Notes under the pieces: model-generated | Told to the model about the DNA's origin: nothing | The model's input: only the letters and a program-made list of their open reading frames with translations | The model's database searches: none | NCBI RefSeq assembly: GCF_003574625.1 | Contig: NZ_QNUJ01000001.1 | Span: forward strand, 372,001-436,000 | Direction of reading: 5' to 3' | DNA: 64,000 nt | Source: Shinella zoogloeoides | GTDB taxonomy: Bacteria; Pseudomonadota; Alphaproteobacteria; Rhizobiales; Rhizobiaceae | Position numbers and translations under genes: made by a program | Part shown: positions 35,480-47,166 of the stretch, piece after piece | How the letters are laid out: every line of letters begins with the position of its first letter | Numbering within the stretch: the first letter of the stretch is position 1

Positions 35480-36304
35480 CTAGCACGACATGAACCGGCT
35501 TCGGCTGCTTTCATCGAGAAGAAAGCGGGTGATCCCGCCAAATACCAACTCTCTGAGGCGACTATGTCCATATGCGCCCGACACTATGAGATCCGCACCG
35601 CTCTGATCGACAAATTGCAGCAGGCCGATCGTCTCATCCGCGCTTTTAGAGATATGGGATCTGGCTCTCACGTTGTGGCGGGCGAGGTACGAGACGACGT
35701 CCGCATTGCTCTTTCGCAGCGAAGCGTCGGGCTCGGAGCTGACCGAAACGACGATCACGTCCTGGGCCAAGGAAAGCAAAGGAATGGCATCGGCCACGGC
35801 ACGCCGCGCCTCGCGTGTGTCCTTCCAGCAGACCACGATCTTGCCTGACGCTATCGGTTCTGCGGCGCGGCGCGCTACCAGCACAGGACGGCCGGCGCGC
35901 AGTGTGACGCCGGCTGGATCAGCGGTACTATATGAATCCCCTGAATGCGCACCTTCTGCTGCAGTCATGAAAATCAGGTCGGCGGCGCGGGCAGCTTCAA
36001 CAATTGCCTCGGTGGGCGCGCTAATCTCCGCACGCCATTCGAGTTCGACCCTACCGGCCGCCGCGGCACGAAACTCTTGATGAACCTGCTCCATGCGATC
36101 TTCAAGGTCCCTGTACATTTGCTGCATGGCGCTCGTTGCTGCGAAGCTGGTCGCTTGCATGGCGAACGGAGAGAGGAGGGGCTGGGCAGCGCACAGACCA
36201 ATCACCCGTGCGCCTACTTGCGATGCCAGCTCGACCGCAGCATGTGCAATCGGCTTGACTGGTCGATCGATGTCCAAGTTCAGGAGAATGGTACGATAGC
36301 TCAC
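35480..36304 (-). CDS. Tandem universal stress protein (UspA)
   Basis: It is 274 residues from GTG 36304, preceded by GGAGGTGAG; the frame upstream to 36592 is not Usp-like. The first Usp domain starts VSYRTILLNLDIDRPVKPI; the second (about 155-274) starts GKIVVCWKDTREARRAVADA and ends with the nucleotide-binding VSGAYGHSRLRELVFGG. It is a close paralogue of the Usp at 61099-61920. The FixK/FNR-type box at 36364 lies 60 bp upstream and is shared with the divergent usp at 36486. Confidence 0.92.
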   Translation of the reverse strand: MSYRTILLNLDIDRPVKPIAHAAVELASQVGARVIGLCAAQPLLSPFAMQATSFAATSAMQQMYRDLEDRMEQVHQEFRAAAAGRVELEWRAEISAPTEAIVEAARAADLIFMTAAEGAHSGDSYSTADPAGVTLRAGRPVLVARRAAEPIASGKIVVCWKDTREARRAVADAIPLLSLAQDVIVVSVSSEPDASLRKSNADVVSYLARHNVRARSHISKSADETIGLLQFVDQSGADLIVSGAYGHSRLRELVFGGITRFLLDESSRSRFMSC

Positions 36305-36363
36305 GGCTCTCACCTCCGCGGACGGTTGGAATACCATGAGACTAATTCCGGGTGCGCAATGCG

Positions 36364-36377
36364 CGTTGACACCGGTC
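36364..36377. promoter_or_regulatory. FixK/FNR-type box
   Basis: TTGACACCGGTCAA, a 14-bp TTGA-N6-TCAA palindrome, lies between two divergent usp genes: 60 bp from the GTG at 36304 and 109 bp from the ATG at 36486. The position suits activation in one or both directions by an FNR/FixK-family protein under low oxygen. Confidence 0.7.
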
Positions 36378-36485
36378 AAACGGGGCCAGTTCAGGCTCCT
36401 CTTTTGACGCAGATCATCGCGGTATGCAGGTGCCGGGAGCAAGCTTTCCTTCATCGCATGACCATTCTGATGAAGGAGCTCAGAG

Positions 36486-37316
36486 ATGTCGTTCAGGACC
36501 ATACTTTCACTCATCGGCACGACAAACACCGAGGCGGATATCGATAAGGCCGTAGCACTGGCAGCAGAAATCGACGCGCATCTTTCCGTCATTGCGCTGA
36601 GAACGGCGATAACGCCGTTCGGGGCCGACTACCCGGCTGCGGCCGCATGGCTGAACGAGCGCCAAAGGGAGATCGACGAGGTAGTCGATGCTCGACGCAT
36701 TGCTGATGAACGCTGCAGGAAAGGTGGCGTATCTTTCGATGTCGACCATATCTACGACGATCGCTTCATTATCGAGAGCAACATCGGCACGCGGGCAATG
36801 TATGCGGACGTGGTCGTCGCCGGTGAAGGTGTCCGCTCAGACACCGAGCTTCGCAAGGCTGCGATCGGGGCGACGGCGTTCAATGCCGGTACGCCTCTGC
36901 TCTTGGTGCCGAAAACAGGCCGCGCCACCCTCAAGCCGAAAAACGTCCTTCTGGCGTGGAATTCGCGTCCCCAAGCAGCCAGCGCCGCAAAGGCAGCTAT
37001 CGAGATGCTGAAAGGCGCCGATACCGTTCGCCTCGTCGTCATCGATCCGGATTCGTCTTACTTCGAGAATGGTGGAGAGCCGGGCGCTGACATGGCGGCC
37101 TTCCTGTCGCGTCACGGTGCAAAGGTCGTGGTTGAGCAGATCGCGAGCGGCCAAAGATCGACTGAGGACGTGATCCGCCAACATGCGCTCGAACTCGGCT
37201 GCGACTTGATCGTCATGGGGGCCTATGGCCATTCACGTCTGCGCGAGCGCGTTTTCGGGGGCGTCACCGCTTCGATCCTCGAGGCCTGCGACGTGCCTGT
37301 CTTCATGGTGCGGTGA
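36486..37316 (+). CDS. Tandem universal stress protein (UspA)
   Basis: This 276-residue two-domain Usp begins MSFRTILSLIGTTNTEADID. The second domain ends with MGAYGHSRLRERVFGGVTAS. It is more distant from the Usp proteins at 35480 and 61099 than they are from each other. It starts the operon-like series usp, cupredoxin, cytochrome b561 and is preceded by the FixK/FNR box and by GATGAAGGAGCTCAG just before the ATG. Confidence 0.93.
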   Translation: MSFRTILSLIGTTNTEADIDKAVALAAEIDAHLSVIALRTAITPFGADYPAAAAWLNERQREIDEVVDARRIADERCRKGGVSFDVDHIYDDRFIIESNIGTRAMYADVVVAGEGVRSDTELRKAAIGATAFNAGTPLLLVPKTGRATLKPKNVLLAWNSRPQAASAAKAAIEMLKGADTVRLVVIDPDSSYFENGGEPGADMAAFLSRHGAKVVVEQIASGQRSTEDVIRQHALELGCDLIVMGAYGHSRLRERVFGGVTASILEACDVPVFMVR

Positions 37317-37325
37317 GACCTGGAG

Positions 37326-37354
37326 CGCCCCAATGCTCATATCGCATCGGGGCG
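37326..37354 (+). terminator. Hairpin after the usp gene
   Basis: CGCCCC-AATGC ... GCATC-GGGGCG can form an 11-bp stem with one mismatch and a 7-nt loop, 10 nt downstream of the usp stop. There is no T-run. It may reduce read-through to, or stabilise RNA ahead of, the cupredoxin gene 80 nt further on. Confidence 0.4.
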
Positions 37355-37435
37355 TATCCTTGATCCCGTACCATTCAGGCATTTGTCAGGATGGCACCTT
37401 ATTGCTGGATGCATTTCCAGTAAAAGGAAGCCGAT

Positions 37436-37861
37436 ATGAACATCCGTCGCAATATCTTCGCCGCACTTGCTATCGTTGCAATCACCTCGCCTGCATGGGC
37501 AGCGAATACCGTCAAGGTCATCGAAAGTGGCGAAGGCGGTGGTCCGATGACGCTCACGCTCGATCATCCCACGATAAAGGCAGGAGAGACGACCTTTGTT
37601 GTGCACAACGATGCGGTTACGGAAGAGCACGAAATGGTTCTGGTCAAGCTGAAGTCGGCCGATCAAAAGATCGATGTCGTCGCCTCCAAACATCGGGTGG
37701 ACGAGAAAAAATTGAAGAGTCTCGGCGAAGTGGCGGATCTGAAACCGGGCACAGACGGCGAGCTGAAGGCGAAGCTTGCTCCTGGTTCCTATCTCCTGCT
37801 CTGCAATATCAAGGGCCACTACGAGGCGGGAATGCACGCCATGCTGACGGTGACGAAGTAA
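37436..37861 (+). CDS. Periplasmic cupredoxin-like copper protein
   Basis: A 141-residue protein with a Sec signal peptide (MNIRRNIFAALAIVAITSPA, cleavage after AWA). The C-terminal type-1 copper motif is LLCNIKGHYEAGMH: Cys123, His128 and Met133, with His65 in TEEHEMVLV as the fourth probable ligand. Beta strands and length fit a plastocyanin/amicyanin-like or cupredoxin_1 domain. It precedes a cytochrome b561 gene, so it may take part in periplasmic electron transfer or copper handling. Confidence 0.87.
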   Translation: MNIRRNIFAALAIVAITSPAWAANTVKVIESGEGGGPMTLTLDHPTIKAGETTFVVHNDAVTEEHEMVLVKLKSADQKIDVVASKHRVDEKKLKSLGEVADLKPGTDGELKAKLAPGSYLLLCNIKGHYEAGMHAMLTVTK

Positions 37862-37908
37862 CCGCATCCTTCGGGATGCCATCACACGAAAGAAGGCGAA
37901 CCACGTCC

Positions 37909-38409
37909 ATGGCTACGACCGCATCGCTCTCGTTTTCCCTTCCGCAGCGCATCTTGCACTGGCTCACAGCGGGGCTCGTCTTCTTCAACCTGTTGCTCCC
38001 GGACGGCATGAATGCCTGGAACAGGAGCATGAAGCAAACCGGCGCGGCGAGCGCCGAACAGGTTACAAGTGCCAATATTCATGCCTATGCCGGCATCGCG
38101 ATCCTTGTTCTCGTCGCCGTTCGCCTTATGCTCCGGCACGTCCAGGGCGTGCCGGCTGCGCCCGCGGCCGAGCCAGCGATATTCAGGTCGGTAGCCAAGA
38201 TTTCCGAATGGACGCTCTATCTCCTCCTGCTCGTGATGCCGCTCACCGGCGCCGCCGCCTATTATCTCGGATACGAGGTCGCAGGCGACCTCCATGCCGA
38301 CGTTCTCAAAGCCGTTCTGTGGGCGGTTGTCGGGCTTCACGTCCTCGGGGCGCTGGCGCACCAATTCTATTGGAAGACGAATGTGCTTCGGCGGATGACG
38401 GTCGGTTGA
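37909..38409 (+). CDS. Cytochrome b561-type di-heme membrane protein
   Basis: This 166-residue protein has four membrane helices. Probable heme-ligand histidines lie in RILHWLTAGLVFF, NIHAYAGIAILVL, DLHADVLKAV and VGLHVLGALAHQF, the pattern of bacterial cytochrome b561 (YodB/CybB). ATG 37909 is chosen because the frame upstream overlaps the cupredoxin gene. It would pass electrons between quinol and a periplasmic partner; the adjacent cupredoxin is the candidate. Confidence 0.9.
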   Translation: MATTASLSFSLPQRILHWLTAGLVFFNLLLPDGMNAWNRSMKQTGAASAEQVTSANIHAYAGIAILVLVAVRLMLRHVQGVPAAPAAEPAIFRSVAKISEWTLYLLLLVMPLTGAAAYYLGYEVAGDLHADVLKAVLWAVVGLHVLGALAHQFYWKTNVLRRMTVG

Positions 38410-38451
38410 TCGTTCTCCATCCTGCCCCCGAAATGCCGGTGAAAGCGTTCG

Positions 38452-39723
38452 TCATAGCGTGGGAAGAACGCTGTGCACAGCAAAGGCCGTGACGCCGGCG
38501 GCGACCGTGAGGACGGCAAACGGCATGCTGAAAGAGGGCGGCCCAAGCAGGATGGCAATGACGGCGCGGCACAGGGCATTCGTTGCCATGGCGACAAGGA
38601 GTGCCTTTCCGATGACGTCGAGTGGCAAGACATCCCGGCCCGCTTGCAGGGCGGCCAGCACGGCGACATCCACGTCGACGATGCCCGTCAACGCGGTCGT
38701 GGCCAAAAGTCCGGCGCTGCCGAAATGGGAGACGAGAACCGCGCTGGCTATCGTGGCCGCCGCGAAAATCGCCGCGAAGACCAGCAGCGGGCCTATCTCG
38801 AAGGGATTGCTGGTGGGCACGTCCGCGAAGGGTCTGTCTTGCGGCCAGTAGAACAGCGCGAACCCGGAACCGGCGAAGACGACGGCGGCCGCGGCGGCGG
38901 CCGGACCGGCGGGAATGATCGCTGCCGGGTCGATCAGCAGGATCAACCCCATCACGCGCAGGATAGACACCGCCGCACCGAGCGCCGCAGCGCCGGCAAG
39001 CGGAAATGGATCGGCGGAGCGTTTTGCGGTTCGCGCCAGAACCATGGTGACTGCGGTGGACGAGACGAGGGAGCCGGCAATCGCGCTCAGCATGAAGCCC
39101 TTGCTCGCTCCGAAGATCCTGACGGCGATGTAGCCGAGGAACGAAAGACTTGCGGTCAGGACGGTGAAGAACCAAACCTTCCACGGATTGAGCCCTCCCC
39201 AGGGATCGATGGTTTCGTTCGGCAGGATCGGAAGGATCACCGCCGTCATGACGGCCAGCATCATTGCGGAGCGCAGTTCTATCCAGGTCAAGCGCTTCAG
39301 GAAGCGATGCAGGACGTTGCGGCTTGCAAGCGTGGCCGCGAGCGCTGCCCCTCCCGCCGCCGCGGCCTGCGCATCGCCGGCGACAGCCAGGCCACCGAGC
39401 GCGAAAACGCCAAGACCCGCCATAACAGTGGTCACGCTGTAGTCTGAATCCGAACGCGCTTCGCGCAGCTTGAACACAGCTAGCGTGGCGGCGAAGCCCA
39501 GAAAAGTGATTGGAAACACCATCGGATAACCAAGGGCACGAGCAACCGCCGCCAGCACGCCGCCAAGAAGCCCCGATATCCCGAAGGTTCGTATACCGGC
39601 GGTTCTGCTGCCTTCGGGGGCATCGCGCTCCTGCCAGCCGCGTTCAAGCCCGACCAGAAGGCCGATCGATAGCGCGATACCCAATCTGGCTATGAGTGTG
39701 TCCATTGAAAGAGCCATCGGCAA
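38452..39723 (-). CDS. MgtC/SapB and DUF4010 family membrane protein
   Basis: This 423-residue membrane protein has an N-terminal MgtC-like part (ARLGIALSIGLLVGLERGWQ, with TAGIRTFGISGLLGG) and a DUF4010 C-terminal part (about 180-423) with many helices. ATG 39706 is an alternative start. Function is unknown; MgtC proteins relate to Mg2+ homeostasis. A FixK/FNR-like box lies 66 bp upstream, and two P-type ATPases are close by. Confidence 0.88.
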   Translation of the reverse strand: MPMALSMDTLIARLGIALSIGLLVGLERGWQERDAPEGSRTAGIRTFGISGLLGGVLAAVARALGYPMVFPITFLGFAATLAVFKLREARSDSDYSVTTVMAGLGVFALGGLAVAGDAQAAAAGGAALAATLASRNVLHRFLKRLTWIELRSAMMLAVMTAVILPILPNETIDPWGGLNPWKVWFFTVLTASLSFLGYIAVRIFGASKGFMLSAIAGSLVSSTAVTMVLARTAKRSADPFPLAGAAALGAAVSILRVMGLILLIDPAAIIPAGPAAAAAAVVFAGSGFALFYWPQDRPFADVPTSNPFEIGPLLVFAAIFAAATIASAVLVSHFGSAGLLATTALTGIVDVDVAVLAALQAGRDVLPLDVIGKALLVAMATNALCRAVIAILLGPPSFSMPFAVLTVAAGVTAFAVHSVLPTL

Positions 39724-39788
39724 AGACCCGGTCAGCGCGAGGTGCGGCAGTGTTCACCCACATTCTAGAGGAAACGCCGCTTCCGGAA

Positions 39789-39802
39789 TTGATCTTGCGC
39801 AA
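39789..39802. promoter_or_regulatory. FixK-type box, relaxed
   Basis: TTGATCTTGCGCAA fits the relaxed rhizobial FixK pattern TTGA-N6-GCAA but not the strict FNR palindrome. It is 66 bp from the DUF4010 start and 59 bp from the divergent P-type ATPase start, the same geometry as the strong boxes in this window. Confidence 0.45.
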
Positions 39803-39861
39803 GGTGGGCGCGGCCGTTTGCGGGCTTATTCATCTCGCATCCTGTCGATAGGGAGGGCAAC

Positions 39862-41703
39862 GTGCTGCAAGCGAACAAAGGCATCTGGCAGCCACGGTCG
39901 AGCATCGTCCTGGTCGGGATCGCCGCCGGGGGGCTGGTGATCGGTCTGGCCTTGTCGTGGCAGGTCGCCCGCTACGCTCATTTTGTATGGAGCGCAGCGA
40001 CGTTGGCCGTCCTTGCCAGTCTCCTTCTGCAGGTTCTCAGCGCCTTGCGCCGGGGAGATGTCGGGCTCGATATCGTTGCGGCGCTTTCCATGTCGGCCGC
40101 GATTGTGTTCGGCGAGCCGCTTGCCGGAAACGTCGTCGGCCTGATGTATGCGGGCGGCCAGCTCCTCGAATCTTTCGCCGAAGGGCGCGCGCGGCGGGAG
40201 ATGACCGCCCTGATGGGGCGCATCTCGCATTTTGCCATGCGCCATGGCGCAGGCGGGCTTGAGGAGATCGCGATTCCCCGGATACAGCCCGGCGACCGGT
40301 TGCTGATCCGTCAAGGCGAAGTGCTGCCGGTAGATGGGATCGTTTCCGGCGAAGGTGCGGCGCTCGATATGGCGGCCTTGACGGGAGAGCCGCTGCCGCA
40401 GCCGGTGCCGCCTGGATCCGAAGCGTTGAGCGGTTCGACCTGCGTAGGGGCGTCCTTCGATCTTGTCGCCAGCCGGACTGCCGCCGAAAGCACCTATGCT
40501 GGGATCGTCCGGTTGGTCGAGGCCGCGCAAGCGAGCAAGGCGCCGATGGTCCGCATGGCCGACCGTTTTGCGATGGGCTTCCTGGTTCTGACCCTCATCA
40601 TCGCGGGTGGCGCCTGGTATTTTTCGCAGGATCCCATCCGTGCGCTCGCCATCCTTGTCGTCGCAACACCCTGTCCCCTGATCCTCGCGGTCCCGGTCGC
40701 CATTATTTCCGGTATGTCGAAGGCGGCGGGCATCGGCGTTCTCGTAAAGAACGGCGGCATGCTCGAAATGCTGGGGCGGGCGCAGACCGCGGTTCTCGAC
40801 AAGACCGGCACGCTCACCCATGGTCAGGCGGCGGTGGTCGACATCAGGACGGCAACGCCCTTTACGGCGGAAACGGTGCTAAGGGCAGCCGCTAGCCTGG
40901 ATCAAGCTTCCGGCCATGTCGTTGCCGCTGCCCTGATCCGTGCGGCGGCCGAAAAGGGCCTGTCTCTGTCGAAGCCGGAGAGTGTGTGGGAAGTGCCTGG
41001 CACTGGCATAGAGGGCTATGTCGAGGGACGACGGATTGTTGTCGGCGGGAGTGGCTTTGTGCAGCGCGCGTCTGGCTGCGAGGATCCGCATGACCTGATC
41101 ACGCCCGAGATGCGGGCTTCCATGACTGTGGCCGTCGCCATCGATGGAGCGCTCGCGGGCATGATCGTTCTCAAGGACCAGGTGCGCGCAGATGCGTCGT
41201 CGGTTCTGGCGGATCTTCGGGCGGCAGGCATCCGCAGGCTCGTGCTGGCGTCTGGCGATCGCACGGAGATCGCGCATGTTGTTGGCAAAGCGCTTGGCAT
41301 GGATGCTGTCTTCGGCGACCTGACACCGGAAGCCAAGGTCGATGCGGTCAGAAAGGAGATCGGAAACGGCCCGGTGATGATGGTAGGGGACGGCGTCAAC
41401 GACGCGCCGGCGCTGGCGGCGGCCGATATCGGCGTCGCCATGGGCGCCCGCGGCACGGCCTCGTCTTCTGAAGCCGCAGGCGTCGTGGTCCTTGTCGACG
41501 AGCTTGCGCCACTTGCCAAGGCGATCTCAATTGCGCGTCGAAGCCGCCGGATCGCCCTTCAGAGTGTGGCTGCGGGCATTACGCTGTCGATCGCGGCGAT
41601 GATTGCGGCGGCATGCGGATATCTTGAGCCCGTGGAGGGTGCGATCCTCCAGGAGGCGATCGACGTCGCGGTGATCCTCAATGCCTTGAGGGCGCTCCGC
41701 TAG
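39862..41703 (+). CDS. Heavy-metal-type (P1B-like) P-type ATPase without metal-binding domain
   Basis: The 613-residue protein starts at GTG 39862 after GGGAGGG. It contains the actuator TGEPLPQ, the membrane metal motif ATPCPLILAVP (Cys271), phosphorylation DKTGTLTHG (Asp313), and MMVGDGVNDAPAL. There is no N-terminal HMA or His-rich domain. The usual P1B HP dipeptide is replaced by His352-Val (SGHVVAA), and the metal site is TPCPL rather than CPC. It therefore belongs to a divergent subgroup whose metal is unknown. It is divergent from the DUF4010 gene. Confidence 0.88.
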   Translation: MLQANKGIWQPRSSIVLVGIAAGGLVIGLALSWQVARYAHFVWSAATLAVLASLLLQVLSALRRGDVGLDIVAALSMSAAIVFGEPLAGNVVGLMYAGGQLLESFAEGRARREMTALMGRISHFAMRHGAGGLEEIAIPRIQPGDRLLIRQGEVLPVDGIVSGEGAALDMAALTGEPLPQPVPPGSEALSGSTCVGASFDLVASRTAAESTYAGIVRLVEAAQASKAPMVRMADRFAMGFLVLTLIIAGGAWYFSQDPIRALAILVVATPCPLILAVPVAIISGMSKAAGIGVLVKNGGMLEMLGRAQTAVLDKTGTLTHGQAAVVDIRTATPFTAETVLRAAASLDQASGHVVAAALIRAAAEKGLSLSKPESVWEVPGTGIEGYVEGRRIVVGGSGFVQRASGCEDPHDLITPEMRASMTVAVAIDGALAGMIVLKDQVRADASSVLADLRAAGIRRLVLASGDRTEIAHVVGKALGMDAVFGDLTPEAKVDAVRKEIGNGPVMMVGDGVNDAPALAAADIGVAMGARGTASSSEAAGVVVLVDELAPLAKAISIARRSRRIALQSVAAGITLSIAAMIAAACGYLEPVEGAILQEAIDVAVILNALRALR

Positions 41704-41710
41704 ATGCCGC

Positions 41711-42169
41711 TCATCCTGTTTCCGCCGATGCCTCACGGCCACTGATCTCGACGATTTCGAACTCGAAGAAGACATGAGGCGATGCAGTGACCGTTGATTG
41801 CGGCTGGGGCTTGAGTGCCCCTGGCTCCCACCAGTCAAAATCCTCCGCAAGAAGCGACCAGGCTTTCAGCCGTTCCTCGTGAAATTCATTGGTATCCGGC
41901 AGCTCGCGAAAGGCGACGTCGATCACCACGCTTTTCCAGTGCTGCTTGCTCTCGAAAGATTCGATAAGCAGGCAGGCCCGGGGATTGGCATGAAGGATGG
42001 CCAGTTTCTTTCCAGGCATCGAGAAGGCATAGAGACGGTTCCCCGAATGCGCATAGGAAATCGGGACGACATAAGGGTTGCCGTTTTCCGCGCAGGCCAA
42101 TCTCGCCACGCGGTTTTCGGCAATCATTGCCGTGCATTGGTTGTGCGTCATTTCCCGGATCATCATCAC
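41711..42169 (-). CDS. Pyridoxamine 5'-phosphate oxidase-like flavin protein
   Basis: This 152-residue split-barrel protein contains NRVARLACAENGNPYVVPISY and MPGKKLAILHANPRACLLIE, typical of small FMN- or F420-type PNPOx-like proteins. Upstream in-frame Met codons leave the start between 42169 and 42163. A FixK-like box is 94 bp upstream. Such proteins recur in FNR-type low-oxygen regulons with Usp and b561 genes, but the reaction is unknown. Confidence 0.85.
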   Translation of the reverse strand: MMMIREMTHNQCTAMIAENRVARLACAENGNPYVVPISYAHSGNRLYAFSMPGKKLAILHANPRACLLIESFESKQHWKSVVIDVAFRELPDTNEFHEERLKAWSLLAEDFDWWEPGALKPQPQSTVTASPHVFFEFEIVEISGREASAETG

Positions 42170-42262
42170 GAAACCTCCCTTGTGACGCCGCCGGCGACGG
42201 GTGGAGGCCGACGATCCATTTCCGCTTGGCTGAAAGTTTCTTCCTATTTCGTCGGCGGTTCA

Positions 42263-42276
42263 TTGACGCACGGCAA
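42263..42276. promoter_or_regulatory. FixK/FNR-type box
   Basis: TTGACGCACGGCAA fits TTGA-N6-GCAA with one mismatch to the strict palindrome. It lies 94 bp upstream of the PNPOx-like gene, between it and the end of the P-type ATPase gene. Confidence 0.55.
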
Positions 42277-42298
42277 GGGAGGTGAACCGAAGGGCGGC

Positions 42299-45010
<2,712 letters not shown>

Positions 45011-45053
45011 GCCCTTCTCCTTCGCCATCATGCCTCCTTTTCCGTTGTGCCCG

Positions 45054-45926
45054 TCATCCATCCGATCGCGCGCCTCTGCCGGGGACGATCATCACGTCGC
45101 ACTCCACCCCGTCGAGAAGCGCCTCGGCGACGCTGCCGATCAGCGCGCCGAGAAGACCGGTGCGCCCGTAAGTGCCGGAAAGGAGCAGATCGATGTCTTC
45201 CCTCATCGCGAATTCCGCCAGAAGGGTCGCGGGATCGCCATGGGCCACCTGGATACCGACATCCTCTTCTCCTTCCGGCAGATGGCTTGCGAGGAAGGTC
45301 TTTGCACCCTTCCGCGCCAGGTTCGCTCGGCCTTGCTCGGAACCATCCTTGTCGTCGAGAAAACTGCGGAACGGCATGTCGAAGGCGTGGAAAAGCGTGA
45401 TGTACGACGGCGGGAAGAGCAGGGCGCCCATTTGGAGCGCGTCGACGGACGCTTCAGAGAGATCGCTGGCCACCACGATGCGGCGATAGGCCTGCCGCGC
45501 TCGCTTCTTCACCACCAGCACCGGCAGGCCGGCCTGGCGCACCACGCTTGCCGTCGTGCCGCCGACCAGCATGTGCCCCAACGCGTCATTGCCGGCAATG
45601 CCGGTGACGATCATGTCGCACTTCCTTTTGCGCGCGACGGCGAGGATGACGTCGGCCGGCTCTCCGTCGCGGATATCGACATCCCAGGCGATATCGCCGA
45701 CATCCGCGAACTCGCGATCGAGATGGTTGGACGAGCGCCGCCTGGCGGCGGCGAGGACGGTGGAGGCGGCGGCGGTCATGCTCACGACGTCGAGCGCATG
45801 CACGATCGTCAGCTTCGCCTTCCATGCCCGCGCGAGGTCGAGCGCGCGGTCCTGCGCCCTGTCGCAGCGTGCGCTGAGGTCCGTTGCAAGAAGAAGGTGG
45901 CGAGGGGGCGTTTCGGCCATGGGCAC
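45054..45926 (-). CDS. Tandem universal stress protein (UspA)
   Basis: This 290-residue two-domain Usp begins MPMAETPPRHLLLATDLSAR. The second domain has YRRIVVASDLSEASVDALQM and ends with LLLSGTYGRTGLLGALIGSV. It resembles Usp proteins with G-x2-G-x9-G-S/T nucleotide-binding motifs. It lies between ackA and the P2 ATPase, close enough (52 bp from ackA) to be in one operon. Confidence 0.93.
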   Translation of the reverse strand: MPMAETPPRHLLLATDLSARCDRAQDRALDLARAWKAKLTIVHALDVVSMTAAASTVLAAARRRSSNHLDREFADVGDIAWDVDIRDGEPADVILAVARKRKCDMIVTGIAGNDALGHMLVGGTTASVVRQAGLPVLVVKKRARQAYRRIVVASDLSEASVDALQMGALLFPPSYITLFHAFDMPFRSFLDDKDGSEQGRANLARKGAKTFLASHLPEGEEDVGIQVAHGDPATLLAEFAMREDIDLLLSGTYGRTGLLGALIGSVAEALLDGVECDVMIVPGRGARSDG

Positions 45927-45978
45927 GTTTCCTTGTCGCGTTGGCGCAGCGAGGCAGCGCGGTTGATGGCGGCGGGGC

Positions 45979-47166
45979 TCACCCGGCGGTGTCCCCCAGG
46001 ATCGAGACGGTTTCCTCGGCGATCACCTGTTCCTCGTCGGTGGCGATGACGAAGGCGGCGATGCGGCTTGCCGGAGTGCTGATGCGGGTCGCGTTCGCGG
46101 CATTGACGGCGAGATCGAGGTCGAGGCCGAGCCAGCCGAGCCGCTTGCAGACAGCGGCCCGCACCGCCGGCTGGTTCTCGCCGACCCCGGCGGTGAAGAC
46201 GAGCGCATCGAGGCCGCCGAGCGTTGCGGCAAGCCGGGCGATCTCGCCGGCGATGCGAAAGGTGAAGAGGTCTATCGCGTCCTTCGCTTCCGGCGCATCG
46301 CTTTCGATGAGGTCGCGGCTGTCGGCGCTGATGCCGGAGACGCCGAGAAGGCCGGACCTGTTGTAGAGAAGGTCCTCCACCTCCCGCAGGGGCCGTTCCT
46401 CCTGTCCGAGAAGATGCAGCAGCACGCCGGGGTCGAGCGCGCCGCAGCGCGTCGCCATGGGAATGCCGTCGAGAGTGGAAAAGCCCATGCTGGTGTCGCG
46501 GCTGATGCCGGCTTCAAGGCCGCAAAGGCTAGCGCCGCTGCCGAGATGGGCGACCGCCACCTTGCCGCGCGCCGTCTCCGGCGCAAGGCGGGCGAGCTCG
46601 CCGGCAATGTACTTGTAGGAAAGGCCGTGGAAGCCGTAGCGCTTGATGCCCCGGTCATGCAGGGCGCGCGGAATGGCGAAGCGGCGCACGAGCGTCTCGT
46701 TCGTGCGGTGGAAGGCGGTATCGAAGGAGGCGGCCTGCGGCAGGTCCGGCCGCATGCCGCCGACCGCGCGGATCAGTCGCAGGCTCTGCGGCTGGTGGAG
46801 CGGCGCGAGCACCGTCAGTACTTCGATGGTCGTGATCGCCTCTCCGTCGAGGCGGACGGGGCCGGCGAAGCGGTCACCGCCGTGGACGACGCGATGCCCG
46901 ACGGCCGCGATCTCCCCGAGATCGAAGCGGCGGCCGAGGATGGCAAAGACCTCCGACAGGATGCTGTTCAGGTCCTCGCCCGGCCGGGCCTCCAGCACGG
47001 TCTCGCTCCGCGCATCCTCCGCGCTCACGGCGAGGGTCAGGGGATCGTGGCGGAAGTCGATCACGCCGCGGGCGATGCGGACCGGGCCTTCGGCGCGCAG
47101 CGTGAAGACGCCGATCTTCACGGTCGACGAGCCGGCATTGAAGATGAGGAGCGTTCTTTCCGTCAT
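45979..47166 (-). CDS. ackA: Acetate kinase
   Basis: The 395-residue enzyme shows the N-terminal phosphate motif LIFNAGSSTVKIGVF, GHRVVHGGDRF, AHLGSGASLCGLEAGISRDT and GALDPGVLLHLL. It converts acetyl phosphate and ADP to acetate and ATP (or the reverse). Its start overlaps the end of the phosphate acetyltransferase gene by 4 bp. Acetyl phosphate can also come from the phosphoketolase at 50851, giving substrate-level ATP. Confidence 0.95.
   Translation of the reverse strand: MTERTLLIFNAGSSTVKIGVFTLRAEGPVRIARGVIDFRHDPLTLAVSAEDARSETVLEARPGEDLNSILSEVFAILGRRFDLGEIAAVGHRVVHGGDRFAGPVRLDGEAITTIEVLTVLAPLHQPQSLRLIRAVGGMRPDLPQAASFDTAFHRTNETLVRRFAIPRALHDRGIKRYGFHGLSYKYIAGELARLAPETARGKVAVAHLGSGASLCGLEAGISRDTSMGFSTLDGIPMATRCGALDPGVLLHLLGQEERPLREVEDLLYNRSGLLGVSGISADSRDLIESDAPEAKDAIDLFTFRIAGEIARLAATLGGLDALVFTAGVGENQPAVRAAVCKRLGWLGLDLDLAVNAANATRISTPASRIAAFVIATDEEQVIAEETVSILGDTAG

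Noticed and set aside
37225-37908. N-terminal extension of the cytochrome b561 frame
   Set aside because: It overlaps the usp and cupredoxin genes and is not membrane-protein-like; ATG 37909 gives the normal b561 length.
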